Assembly (NCBI RefSeq): GCF_013839445.1
Contig: NZ_JACDIT010000013.1
Span: 1 to 64,000 of the forward strand
Reading direction: 5' to 3'
Length of the DNA stretch: 64,000 nt
Origin: Chthonobacter albigriseus
GTDB taxonomy: Bacteria > Pseudomonadota > Alphaproteobacteria > Rhizobiales > Pleomorphomonadaceae
The notes beneath the pieces were generated by a model. The model saw nothing but the letters and a program-made list of their open reading frames with translations, was not told the DNA's origin and did not search any database. Position numbers and translations under genes: made by a program. Shown piece after piece: positions 8,313-17,415 of the stretch (position 1 is the stretch's first letter; each line of letters starts with the position of its first letter).

Positions 8313-8339
8313 GGAATACGTTTTTCGAACTACGCGTAT
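8313..8339 (+). promoter_or_regulatory. Candidate ECF-sigma promoter
   Basis: GGAAT at 8313-8317 and CGTAT at 8335-8339 are 17 bases apart, close to the GGAAC-N16/17-CGTC/T pattern used by many ECF sigma factors. The -10 element ends only seven bases before the ATG of the ECF gene, so a transcript from here would be nearly leaderless. Autoregulation by the encoded sigma factor is the natural inference. Confidence 0.55.
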
Positions 8340-8346
8340 ACGGGGC

Positions 8347-8889
8347 ATGACGAAGCCCGCACCTCTTGATGTCTCGAGCCACCTGGACGCGATGCTGCGC
8401 TACGCGCGCACGCTCGTCCGCGGCAGCACGACGGAAGCGGACGACCTCGTCCATGAGGCGCTGGTCAAGGCGCTGGAGGCCGAAGCCAGCTTCCGCCGCG
8501 GCGGCAACCTGCGCGGCTGGCTCCTCTCCATCCTGCACAACACCTTCGTCAGCCAGCGCCGCAGCCGCGTCGCCGAGTTGCGTCGCGTCGAAGCCTTCGG
8601 CGCCGCCGCAGAGACCCACGCCCAGCCGGAGCAGGAGGGCCGCGCCCGCCTTACCCGCGTCGTCGAAGCCTTCCACGACCTGCCGGAGGACCAGCGCGCC
8701 GTCCTCCACCTCGTCGCCATCGAGGGCATGGCCTATCAGGAGGCCGCCGACGCGCTCGGCGTCCCCGTCGGCACCGTCATGTCCCGCCTGTCCCGCGCCC
8801 GCGAGGCGCTCCGCCGTTTCGAGGGCGAGGGCCGCACCGACCGCCGCCCGCCCGCGTTTCGTATCATCGGAGGCCAGGATGCATCCTGA
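8347..8889 (+). CDS. RNA polymerase ECF sigma factor (RpoE-like)
   Basis: The 180-residue product has sigma region 2 (MLRYARTLVRGSTTEADDLVHEAL and LRGWLLSILHN) and region 4 (LPEDQRAVLHLVAIEGMAYQEAADALGVPVGTVMSRLSRAR, split here at DALGVPVGTVMS) and lacks region 3, as expected of ECF factors. It directs RNA polymerase to stress-type promoters. The gene overlaps the anti-sigma gene by 11 bases, and a matching promoter motif lies directly upstream. The inducing signal is not visible. Confidence 0.92.
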   Translation: MTKPAPLDVSSHLDAMLRYARTLVRGSTTEADDLVHEALVKALEAEASFRRGGNLRGWLLSILHNTFVSQRRSRVAELRRVEAFGAAAETHAQPEQEGRARLTRVVEAFHDLPEDQRAVLHLVAIEGMAYQEAADALGVPVGTVMSRLSRAREALRRFEGEGRTDRRPPAFRIIGGQDAS

Positions 8890-9634
8890 CGACCTCGACA
8901 TCGGCGAGCACGACCTCCTCGCCTACGTGGACAACCAGCTGCCGCTCGACCGCCGTGCCGAGGTGGAAGCTTGGCTCGCCGCCCGCCCCGATGACGCGGC
9001 CCACGTGATGGCCGACCTTTCCACCCGCGACGCCCTCCGCGCCGCGCTCGGCGCGCCCGTCCCCGCCAGCCCCGTGGTGCGTGGCGCCGCCGCCGCGCTC
9101 ACCCGTCGCTTCGCCCGCGGCGGCGCGCTGGACGGTTTGCGCCGCGCCGCCGCCGTGGTGATCCTGGTCGGCGCCGGCTGGTTCGCCCACGCCTTCGTCG
9201 CCGCGCCCACCACGGCCGTCGCCGCTCATCCGGCCTTCGTGGAGGATGCCGTCCACGCCTACCGCACGGCCGTCCTGCGCGCCGGCCTCGCCCAGCCGCA
9301 GGCCCACGAGATCGACCGTGCCGAACTCGCCCGCGGCACCGGCATCGCCCTGCCCGAACTGCCGCGCACGTGGCGGATCGAGGACGTCCAGGTCTTCCCG
9401 TCCCACGATGGCCCGTCCATCGAGGTCACCGTCGACGCCGCCGAGCGCGGCCGTCTGTTCCTGTTCGCCGCCGTCACCGACGGTTTCGACGTCATCAGCC
9501 CGGTCGCCACCCGCACCGAGGCCGGCGAAACCGTCTACTGGCAGGTCGGCCGCACCGCCTACGCGCTGTCGGGATCGCTTCCGGAGCGCGAGATCCGTGA
9601 GGAAGCCGTCCAGCTCGCTTCCAGTTTGTATTGA
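8879..9634 (+). CDS. Anti-sigma factor, membrane-anchored
   Basis: This 251-residue protein is the likely partner of the preceding ECF sigma factor. The N-terminal part (EHDLLAYVDNQLPLDRRAEVEAWLA) is the short helical anti-sigma segment common in alphaproteobacteria; a zinc-binding HxxxCxxC motif is absent. One membrane segment lies near residues 93-110 (RRAAAVVILVGAGWFAHAF), leaving a ~140-residue periplasmic domain. The start at 8879 lies inside the sigma gene and gives translational coupling. Confidence 0.85.
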   Translation: MHPDDLDIGEHDLLAYVDNQLPLDRRAEVEAWLAARPDDAAHVMADLSTRDALRAALGAPVPASPVVRGAAAALTRRFARGGALDGLRRAAAVVILVGAGWFAHAFVAAPTTAVAAHPAFVEDAVHAYRTAVLRAGLAQPQAHEIDRAELARGTGIALPELPRTWRIEDVQVFPSHDGPSIEVTVDAAERGRLFLFAAVTDGFDVISPVATRTEAGETVYWQVGRTAYALSGSLPEREIREEAVQLASSLY

Positions 9635-9651
9635 TCATCGAAGGAGCCACC

Positions 9652-10377
9652 ATGATCGACCGTAATGTCGCCTACTCCCGGCCCGGAGCCTATGCCGGCC
9701 AGCAGGACGCCCTCTTCGACGAGGGCCTGCGCCGCCACATGCTGCGCGTCTACAACTACATGGGCCTCGGCCTCGTCATCACCGGCCTGATCGCCTACTT
9801 CGTGGCGAACACGCCGGCGCTCTACGTGCCGATCTTCTCCAGCCCGCTGAAGTGGGTGGTGATGCTCGCCCCGCTCGGCTTCGTGATGTTCCTCTCGTTC
9901 AAGTTCGAGACCATCTCGACCGGCACGGCGCAGATGCTCTTCTGGGCCTTCTGCGCGGTGATGGGCCTCTCCATGGCGTCCATCTTCCTGGTGTTCACCG
10001 GCGCCAGCATCGCCCGCACCTTCTTCATCACCGCCACCATGTTCGGCGCGATGAGCCTGTGGGGCTACACCACCAAGACCGACCTGTCGAAGATGGGCTC
10101 GTTCCTGATGATGGGCCTGATCGGCATCGTCATCGCCAGCCTGGTCAACATCTTCATCGGGTCGTCGGCCATCCAGTTCGCGGTGTCCGTCATCGGCGTG
10201 ATCGTCTTCACCGGCCTGACCGCCTGGGACACCCAGAACATCAAGCAGAACTACGCGGAGCACTATGGCGAGGACGTGAACCAGAAGCTCGCGGTGTTCG
10301 GCGCCCTGTCACTCTACCTGAACTTCATCAACCTCTTCCAGATGCTGCTTCACCTGACTGGTCAGCGCGAGGAGTGA
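9652..10377 (+). CDS. Bax inhibitor-1/YccA family membrane protein
   Basis: This 241-residue protein has seven predicted membrane segments and the BI-1 family end (TAWDTQNIKQNYAEHYGED followed by ALSLYLNFINLFQMLL). AAGGAG stands 5 bases before the ATG at 9652. Family members are pH-sensitive cation-leak channels or membrane-stress factors, and in bacteria they often interact with FtsH. The position 17 bases after the anti-sigma gene suggests membership in the ECF regulon. Confidence 0.9.
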   Translation: MIDRNVAYSRPGAYAGQQDALFDEGLRRHMLRVYNYMGLGLVITGLIAYFVANTPALYVPIFSSPLKWVVMLAPLGFVMFLSFKFETISTGTAQMLFWAFCAVMGLSMASIFLVFTGASIARTFFITATMFGAMSLWGYTTKTDLSKMGSFLMMGLIGIVIASLVNIFIGSSAIQFAVSVIGVIVFTGLTAWDTQNIKQNYAEHYGEDVNQKLAVFGALSLYLNFINLFQMLLHLTGQREE

Positions 10378-10462
10378 TCGTGGGGTAACTGGGCCGGCGA
10401 TCGCCCGACCTCGCCCGCCCGCGCCTCTCCACCGGAACGATCCCCTTATGCTGACCTGAACC

Positions 10463-10528
10463 GTGCCGGACCGGTCACCCCTCTCTCTCCGCACCGGTCC
10501 GGCACGGCCCCCCTCTGCGGGGCCGTGC
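10463..10528 (+). promoter_or_regulatory. Two overlapping, mutually exclusive hairpins
   Basis: Hairpin A pairs GTGCCGGACCGGT (10463-10475) with its complement at 10493-10505. Hairpin B pairs GCACGGCCCC (10502-10511) with its complement at 10519-10528. They share the GCAC at 10502-10505, so only one can form fully. No T tract follows either, so simple terminator function is uncertain. Confidence 0.5.
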
Positions 10529-10606
10529 ATCGGCCTTCCCCGGCCCCCTCGCATTTGCACGCACGACGCCGCATGATGCGTAAGCCCTGGGGGACACATC
10601 CAAGCC

Positions 10607-10897
10607 ATGCGCCTTATCCGCACGTTCGTGCTGCTCGCGATCGTCTACGCCGCCCTCGGTCTCGGCCTCTGGGTGGTGCACGCCGACAACGCCGCCGTCT
10701 GCACCCGCTCGATGGCGCGCGAGGCGATCCTCTCCCGCGCCGAAGGCGTCTTCTACCTCGATCGGCCCTCCGGCGTGCCGCTCGCCTATTCCGTCTTCTG
10801 GGGGCCTGCCGCGCTGGCCGAAATGGGCGGCCGCCAGTCCGTCCACGGCTTCATTCTCGGCACCGACTGCTTCGAGGAACCGCCCCCGGCGCCGTGA
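10607..10897 (+). CDS. Small membrane-anchored hypothetical protein
   Basis: This 96-residue protein starts with a membrane segment (RTFVLLAIVYAALGLGLWVV) and continues with a ~70-residue hydrophilic part holding two cysteines (AVCTRS and GTDCFEE). A ribosome binding site is weak. I do not recognise a family. It lies alone between the BI-1 gene and gnd. Confidence 0.5.
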   Translation: MRLIRTFVLLAIVYAALGLGLWVVHADNAAVCTRSMAREAILSRAEGVFYLDRPSGVPLAYSVFWGPAALAEMGGRQSVHGFILGTDCFEEPPPAP

Positions 10898-11010
10898 GAT
10901 CCCGCTCACGCTCTTCTGACCGCCCACGTCTCGACACCACTACGACCTTCGGCTATCGGTAGCGCCAATCGCCTCATCGGCTGCGCTTCTCATTTTTGAC
11001 GAGGGTTTCC

Positions 11011-12432
11011 ATGGCTCTGGCGGATATCGCGGTCATCGGCATGGCGGTGATGGGCCGCAATCTCGCGCTCAACATGGCCGAGAAAGGCTTCACGGTCGCG
11101 GTCTACAACCGCACCGTCGAACGCACGGAAGCGGCCATGCTCGAGGCCGGCCCGCTCGCCGAACGCCTCATCCCCTGCCGCACGATCGAGGACTTGCGCG
11201 CCGCCGTTCGCCCGCCGCGGCCGGTCGTCATCATGGTCAAGGCCGGTACACCCGTCGACGACACCATCGAGCAGCTGCTTCCGATGCTCGATCCCAAGGA
11301 CATCCTGATCGACGCCGGCAACGCCAACTTCCGCGACACCCTGCGCCGGGACAAGCGCCTGACCGCCCTCGGCTTCGACTTTCTCGGCGTCGGCGTCTCC
11401 GGCGGCGAGGAGGGTGCCCGCCACGGGCCCTCCATCATGATCGGCGGCGCCACGGACGCCGTCGCCCGTGTCGAGCCGGTCTTTACCGCTATCGCAGCCC
11501 GCTACCAAGGCGACCCCTGTGCCGCCCACGTCGGTGCCGACGGCGCTGGTCACTTCGTCAAGACGATCCACAACGGCATCGAATACGCCGACATGCAGAT
11601 GATCGCCGAGATCTACGGCCTGCTCCGCCAGGCCCACGGCCTCGCGCCCGCGGCGATTGCCGACGTCTTCGCCGGCTGGTCCAAGGGCCCGCTCGACAGC
11701 TACCTCGTCGAGATCACCGCCCAGGCCCTCCGCACGGTCGATGCCGACACCGGCAAGCCCCTCGTCGACCTCGTCGTCGACAGCGCGGGCCAGAAGGGAA
11801 CCGGCCGCTGGTCGGCGATCGAGGCGCTCGATCTCGGCGTTCCGGCTTCCGCCATCGGCGCGGCCGTCGACGCGCGCGGCATCTCCGCCATGCGCGCCCT
11901 TCGCGCCGCCGTCGCCGCCCGCTACGCCTTGCCCGCGATCCCCGTCCGGCCCGCGGACGAGGCGGCGGTCCTCGACCTGGAGAAGGCGCTGATCGCCGGC
12001 AAGATCCTCGCCTATGCCCAGGGCTTCGCCGCCATGGCCGCCGCGTCGGCCCAGTTCGGCTGGTCGCTGCCGCTCGGTCGCATCGCCCGGATCTGGCGCG
12101 CCGGCTGCATCATCCGCTCCGCCTTCCTGGACCGCATCGCCACCGCCTACGACGCCGATCCATCCACGGCCTCGATCCTGCTCGACCCGCAGCTCGGCAG
12201 CCTGCTCGCCGACTGCCTGCCCGCCATGCGCCGCGTCGTCGCCGGCGCGCTCACCGAGGGCCGCGCCGTGCCGGCTCTTGCCGCCGGCCTCGCCTATCTG
12301 CAGACACTGGCGCAGACCCGCACCACCGCCGACCTCATCCAGGTCCAGCGCGACATCTTCGGCGCCCACGGCTTCGAACGGCTCGACCGCCCCGGCGCCC
12401 ACCACGGCCCCTGGAGCTCCGGCATTGACTGA
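11011..12432 (+). CDS. gnd: 6-Phosphogluconate dehydrogenase, decarboxylating
   Basis: This enzyme converts 6-phosphogluconate to ribulose 5-phosphate and CO2 with NADP+ in the oxidative pentose phosphate pathway. The ATG at 11011 with GAGG six bases upstream gives 473 residues, the usual length. The nucleotide-binding GMAVMGRNLALN is at 10-21, the family signature VSGGEEGARHGPS at 129-141, and the catalytic KTIHNGIEY with Lys184 and Glu191. The C-terminal IWRAGCIIRSAFL is also conserved. It is a single gene, convergent with the dipeptidase. Confidence 0.96.
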   Translation: MALADIAVIGMAVMGRNLALNMAEKGFTVAVYNRTVERTEAAMLEAGPLAERLIPCRTIEDLRAAVRPPRPVVIMVKAGTPVDDTIEQLLPMLDPKDILIDAGNANFRDTLRRDKRLTALGFDFLGVGVSGGEEGARHGPSIMIGGATDAVARVEPVFTAIAARYQGDPCAAHVGADGAGHFVKTIHNGIEYADMQMIAEIYGLLRQAHGLAPAAIADVFAGWSKGPLDSYLVEITAQALRTVDADTGKPLVDLVVDSAGQKGTGRWSAIEALDLGVPASAIGAAVDARGISAMRALRAAVAARYALPAIPVRPADEAAVLDLEKALIAGKILAYAQGFAAMAAASAQFGWSLPLGRIARIWRAGCIIRSAFLDRIATAYDADPSTASILLDPQLGSLLADCLPAMRRVVAGALTEGRAVPALAAGLAYLQTLAQTRTTADLIQVQRDIFGAHGFERLDRPGAHHGPWSSGID

Positions 12433-12462
12433 TACCTGGCGCGGATCGTCTCCGCCGACGCT

Positions 12463-13521
12463 TCAGCCGATCGTCTTCTCCAGCACCCTCAGCCAGTTCT
12501 CCGTGCCGATCTTGGTCAGCAGCGGCCGGTCGTAGCCGTGTTTCTCCAGCGCCTCGATCAGCACCGGCAGCCCGGCCGCCGACCCGATCGCGGCCGGGAT
12601 GATCGCCCCGTCGAAGTCCGAGCCGAAGCCCACCCGCGTCTCGCCGACCGCCTCGATCAGCGCATCCACGTGCCGCACGGCGTGCTCCAGGTCGGTGTCC
12701 GCGCGCATCTGCCCGTCCGGCCGCAGGAACGCGGTCGCGAAGTTGAGCCCCACCATGCCGTCGCTTTCGCGGATGGCCGCCAGCTGCCGGTCCGTCAGGT
12801 TGCGGGCCGAAGCGCAGAGCGCATGGACGTTCGAGTGCGTCGCCACGATCGGCCCGTCGGTGATCGCCGCCACGTCCCAGAAGCCTTTCTCGTTGAGATG
12901 CGAGACGTCAACGAGGATCCGCCGCGCATTGCAAGCCTTCACCAGCGCCTTCCCCTCCTCAGTCAGCCCTGGGCCGATGTCGGGCCCGCTCGGGAAGCGG
13001 AACGGCACCCCGTGCCCGAAGATGTTCGGGCGGCTCCACACCGGTCCGAGCGATCGCAGCCCCGCTGCGTAAAGCACGTCCAGCATGGCGAAGTCCGGAT
13101 CGATCGCCTCCGCCCCTTCCACATGGAGCACCGTGGCGAGCGACCCGCGCGCGATCGCCCCGCGAACCTCCCCCGCACTCCGGCAGATCGACACCGCGCC
13201 TTCGCCCGCCCGCTCGATCCGCAACAGGAGCGCCACCATCGCCAGCGTCGAGGTGCGCGCCGCGTCCCGGGTGAGGACGTCGGGCAGCGGCACGTCGTAG
13301 CCGTCGCCGGTCATGAAGCTGTCGAAGCGGAAATTGCCCGGGCTCGGCGGAAACACAGCGAAGAGGCCGCCCACAAGCCCGCCGCGCCGCGCCCGCGGAA
13401 GGTCCAGCTGTCCGTCCCGCGTCCCCTCCAGGAAGGCCACCTCGCCCGGCTTGTCCTTGCGGTTTGCCAGACGGAGCAGCACGTCGTTGTGCCCGTCAAA
13501 AACCGGAACCAGATCGTCCAT
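12463..13521 (-). CDS. Membrane-dipeptidase-like zinc hydrolase (peptidase family M19)
   Basis: This 352-residue protein belongs to the renal dipeptidase family of metal-dependent dipeptidases. Likely metal ligands are visible: HND in VFDGHNDVLLRLAN near the N-terminus, Glu in LHVEGAEAID, and His in VDVSHLNEKGF and IVATHSN. GFGSDFDG near residue 300 is also typical. There is no signal peptide, so it should be cytoplasmic. It is the last gene of the long minus-strand block, 78 bases after the membrane protein, and could hydrolyse an amide intermediate of the presumed heterocycle pathway. Confidence 0.88.
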   Translation of the reverse strand: MDDLVPVFDGHNDVLLRLANRKDKPGEVAFLEGTRDGQLDLPRARRGGLVGGLFAVFPPSPGNFRFDSFMTGDGYDVPLPDVLTRDAARTSTLAMVALLLRIERAGEGAVSICRSAGEVRGAIARGSLATVLHVEGAEAIDPDFAMLDVLYAAGLRSLGPVWSRPNIFGHGVPFRFPSGPDIGPGLTEEGKALVKACNARRILVDVSHLNEKGFWDVAAITDGPIVATHSNVHALCASARNLTDRQLAAIRESDGMVGLNFATAFLRPDGQMRADTDLEHAVRHVDALIEAVGETRVGFGSDFDGAIIPAAIGSAAGLPVLIEALEKHGYDRPLLTKIGTENWLRVLEKTIG

Positions 13522-13599
13522 GGGATCTCTCTGCCTGAAGTGTGCGCTGCGGCATAGGTCATACCAACCCGCCGCGAAGCCGTCACGCCCGTTTGCCCG

Positions 13600-15027
13600 T
13601 CATCCCGCTGTCGGCGTCGACAGCAGCCACAGCCCGAATGCCGTGTAGCCCACCATCACCGCCGCGAGCGGCGCTTCGATCGCGAGCGCCTCGCGCCGCG
13701 ATCGCGCCACCGCCGCCGCCGCCAGGTGCGCGGCCACCACCGCCACCACGTGCCCCACCACGATCACCCCGGTCTGCACCGCGAACACCCGCGTCGACCC
13801 CGCCGCCGACGTCAGGAACGATGTGGTCACCTGCATGCCCCGGAGCCCGAGCAGGTTCGCGCCCAGTCCCAGCGGATCGTTCGCCGCCAGCAACGCATAC
13901 TGCCCGTTGACCAGCAGCGCCGTCAGGTAGTGCGCCAGATGAAACGCGATCGAGATCGGCACCACCGAAAGCACCGCCCGCCCCGCCGCGTCCGCATACC
14001 GCCCCGGCCGCCCGGCCGCCGCCCATCCGATCGCCGTCGCCGCGAAGAACACCCCCGCCAGCACGGCGAAAGCCGCCAGCAGCCCGGCCGTGTTCGCTCC
14101 CGTCACCGCGCTGCGCCCAGGAAACTCAAGCGGATTGATCCCGATGAACGACAGCCACGTGAACGTCTTCGAAAACCCGTCGAACGACACGGTGGCGAGC
14201 GTCAGGAGCACGTAGGCGACGCCCGTGACGGGCATCGGCTTGGCGTGCACCAGCCCCGCCCCCGGCAGCGCAAGCACCACCGCGACCCTTCCGTCGTCCC
14301 GCCGTTCGAACACCAGCGGCGACAGCCGCGCCACGAAACGGAAGAACGGCGCGAACGGGTCGCCCCGCCCCATCCAGTCCTCCTCCCCGAACGTCGCCAG
14401 GCACGCGAACGAGAGGATCAGGTAGATCGACACCGCCGTCGCCAGCGTCTCCGGCTCGTCCGGCTTCAGGCTCACCAACTCGAACCAGGCGAACAGGAGG
14501 AACCCGCCGATCGCCGGCCAGTATCCGAGCCCCGCGGGCAGCGGCCGCGCCGCCGCCTTGAGTTCGCCCCCGAGCCACCGGTCTAGCAACCGATATGGCC
14601 CCGTCAGCGGGTTGAGATACGCCCAGAGGTTCCCGAACACCGCATGCGCCAGCGGAAACCCAACCCACCACACCGTCCAGATCGACAGCGGCAGCGGATT
14701 GGTCAGCGGGTCCGGATAGCCGAGGAACCCCACCGCCACCAGCGCCAGCACGATCACCGCCGACAGCGTGCTCGTCCACGTCGGATCGACCGCCGGCACC
14801 GTCCCGAGCCGCAGCCGCGCCGCGGCGATCGCCCGCCCCGCCCGCTCCGGGATCAGCGCGGCGGCCAGAAAGCTCGCCGCCACCGCCGCCGCCCCGCCCG
14901 CCATCACGTGGCCGGTCGGCAGCAGCATCACGAAGCCACGCTCCGAGCCGTGCGCCAGCGCCGGTCCCGCCCCGCCGACCAGCAGCAGCGCACCCAGCAC
15001 TCCCGACCAGCTCCGCCCCCCGGCCAT
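13600..15027 (-). CDS. Polytopic membrane protein coupled to the Liv-type transporter
   Basis: This 475-residue protein has about eleven membrane segments and no recognised catalytic domain. It resembles proteins that databases label fenitrothion hydrolase-like (from memory; the label itself is doubtful). Conserved-looking stretches are YPDPLTNPLPLSIWTVWW, LPAGLGYWPAIGG and FSKTFTWLSFIGINPLEF. Its ATG is two bases from the stop of the upstream LivF-type ATPase gene, so the two are co-translated. A transport-accessory role is an inference from position only. Confidence 0.6.
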   Translation of the reverse strand: MAGGRSWSGVLGALLLVGGAGPALAHGSERGFVMLLPTGHVMAGGAAAVAASFLAAALIPERAGRAIAAARLRLGTVPAVDPTWTSTLSAVIVLALVAVGFLGYPDPLTNPLPLSIWTVWWVGFPLAHAVFGNLWAYLNPLTGPYRLLDRWLGGELKAAARPLPAGLGYWPAIGGFLLFAWFELVSLKPDEPETLATAVSIYLILSFACLATFGEEDWMGRGDPFAPFFRFVARLSPLVFERRDDGRVAVVLALPGAGLVHAKPMPVTGVAYVLLTLATVSFDGFSKTFTWLSFIGINPLEFPGRSAVTGANTAGLLAAFAVLAGVFFAATAIGWAAAGRPGRYADAAGRAVLSVVPISIAFHLAHYLTALLVNGQYALLAANDPLGLGANLLGLRGMQVTTSFLTSAAGSTRVFAVQTGVIVVGHVVAVVAAHLAAAAVARSRREALAIEAPLAAVMVGYTAFGLWLLSTPTAG

Positions 15028-15029
15028 GG

Positions 15030-15730
<701 letters not shown>

Positions 15731-15731
<1 letters not shown>

Positions 15732-16480
15732 CAGGCGCTCCCTCCGAGATAGGCGGCCTGCACGGCGGCGTTGGCGCGGATTTCCGCGGGCGTACCCTCC
15801 GCCAGCACCTTGCCGTGGTCCAGCACCGTGATCCGGTCGGCCAGATCCATCACCACCTTCATGTTGTGCTCGATCAGGAGCACCGTCGCATGCGTCGCGA
15901 TCGTCCGCGTCAGCGCGATGAACCCCTCGATCTCCCCGTCCGAAAGCCCCTGCGTCGGCTCGTCCAGGATCAGCAGCTTGGGATCGAGCGCCAGGCCCAT
16001 CGCCACTTCCAGCAGCCGCTGGTGCCCGTAGGCAAGCGTACCCGCCGCCTGCTCCCGTCGGCTCGCCAGATCCACCCGGGTAAGCGCCTCCATCGCCCGG
16101 GCCTCGATCGCCGCCGGCGTTGCCCCGTGCCCGAACCCGGCGCCGCCTGTCAGCGCGCTCTGCGCCGCCAGCGCCGCGTTGTCGAACACGGTGAGCTTGG
16201 GGAACACGCTGGTGATCTGGAAGGTATAGGCGATCCCCCGGCGCACCCGCTTGAACTCCGGAAGCCCGGTCACGTCCTCACCCTCGAAGGTGATCGTCCC
16301 GGCCGTCGGCGCTACACGGCCCGAGATCAGGCTCACGAAGGTCGTCTTGCCGGCCCCGTTCGGCCCGATCACGGCGCGGATCTCGCCGGCCGTCAGCGTG
16401 AAGTCCACGCCGCCCACGGCCTCCAGCCCGCCGAACCGGCGCCGGAGCCCCTCCGTTTTCAGAAGCGTCACGGCAGCCAT
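15731..16480 (-). CDS. Branched-chain-type ABC transporter ATP-binding protein LivG-like
   Basis: The ATG at 16480 gives 249 residues with Walker A GPNGAGKTT, a Q-loop in GIAYTFQITSVFPKLTVFDN, the signature LAYGHQRLLEVAMGLA (LAYG in place of LSGG, common in LivG) and Walker B LLILDEPTQGLS. It overlaps the permease gene upstream by 13 bases. With the LivF-like protein it forms the ATPase pair of the importer. Confidence 0.93.
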
Positions 16481-17415
16481 GGGAGCCACCTCGCGCGCAC
16501 GGTTCCGAGAATCCCCTTCGGGAAGAACAGCACCAGCAGCACCAGCACCACGCCCACCACCAGCAGCGAGGCCGTGGTGTAGCCGCTCGCCAGGTCCACC
16601 AGGTGGAACATCACCAGCGTCCCGAGCACCGGCCCCAGCACCGTCGCCGCCCCGCCCAGCAGCGTCCACAGCAGCGGATAGATCGAGTACTGGATCGACG
16701 CGAAGGTCGAGCCCACGTAGCCGAACGCCAGCGCCGTCGCCGCGCCGGCCGCCGCCGAGATCGTGCCCGACACCACCACGGCGAACAGCTTGGTCCGGAA
16801 GCTGTCGAAGCCCAGCATCAGCGTCCGCGGCTCGTTCTCGCGGATCGCGATCAGCACCCGCCCGATCGGCCGTTTCACGATCAGGAGCGACACCCCGATC
16901 GTCACCGCCAGCAGCACCAGCGCCAGGTTGAACCGCAACCCCGCGTCGGCGAGGTCCACCGTCGCGCCCAGCATGGCGAACTTCCGGCTCGCCTCGGGCA
17001 GCACGATCCCCTCGTCGCCGCGCGTGATGTCGCCGAAATAGAGCGTCGCGAGGTGCCCGGCCTGCGCGAACATCAGCGTCACGATCATGAACGCCACGCC
17101 CGTCGTCCGGAGCGCCACCGCCCCGATCAGGAGCGACACCGCCAGCCCCGCCGCGATCCCCGCCGCGAAGGCCGTCGGCGCAGTGAAGCCCCAATAGGTC
17201 GCGCTCAGCCCCGCCGCATAGAGCCCCGTGGCGAAGAACAGCGCGTGGCCGAGGCTCAGCAACCCGGTGTAGCCGAACAGCACGTTGAACCCGATGGCGT
17301 AGACCGACAGGATCATCACCCGCGTCAGTGTCAGGTGATGGTAGTCGCTCAGCACGAATTGCAGCGCGAACAGGAGGGCGATCACCCCCACGTGGAGCAG
17401 AACCGCGCGGCTCAT
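16468..17415 (-). CDS. Branched-chain-type ABC transporter permease LivM-like
   Basis: This 315-residue permease has about nine membrane segments. It contains the LivM hallmarks YAIGFNVLFGYTGLLSLGHA near the N-terminus and the IRENEPRTLMLGFDSFRTKL loop near residue 200, the ATPase contact. The ATG at 17415 overlaps the LivH-like gene through ATGA. Confidence 0.93.
   Translation of the reverse strand: MSRAVLLHVGVIALLFALQFVLSDYHHLTLTRVMILSVYAIGFNVLFGYTGLLSLGHALFFATGLYAAGLSATYWGFTAPTAFAAGIAAGLAVSLLIGAVALRTTGVAFMIVTLMFAQAGHLATLYFGDITRGDEGIVLPEASRKFAMLGATVDLADAGLRFNLALVLLAVTIGVSLLIVKRPIGRVLIAIRENEPRTLMLGFDSFRTKLFAVVVSGTISAAAGAATALAFGYVGSTFASIQYSIYPLLWTLLGGAATVLGPVLGTLVMFHLVDLASGYTTASLLVVGVVLVLLVLFFPKGILGTVRARWLPWLP

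Noticed and set aside
10996-11010. TTG start at 10996 for gnd
   Set aside because: The ATG at 11011 has a GAGG at proper distance and places the nucleotide-binding motif at the usual position near residue 10.
10990-12405. A 471-codon open frame on the minus strand, opposite gnd
   Set aside because: gnd has all catalytic signatures on the plus strand. The antisense product is Gly/Asp/Val-biased with no recognisable domain.
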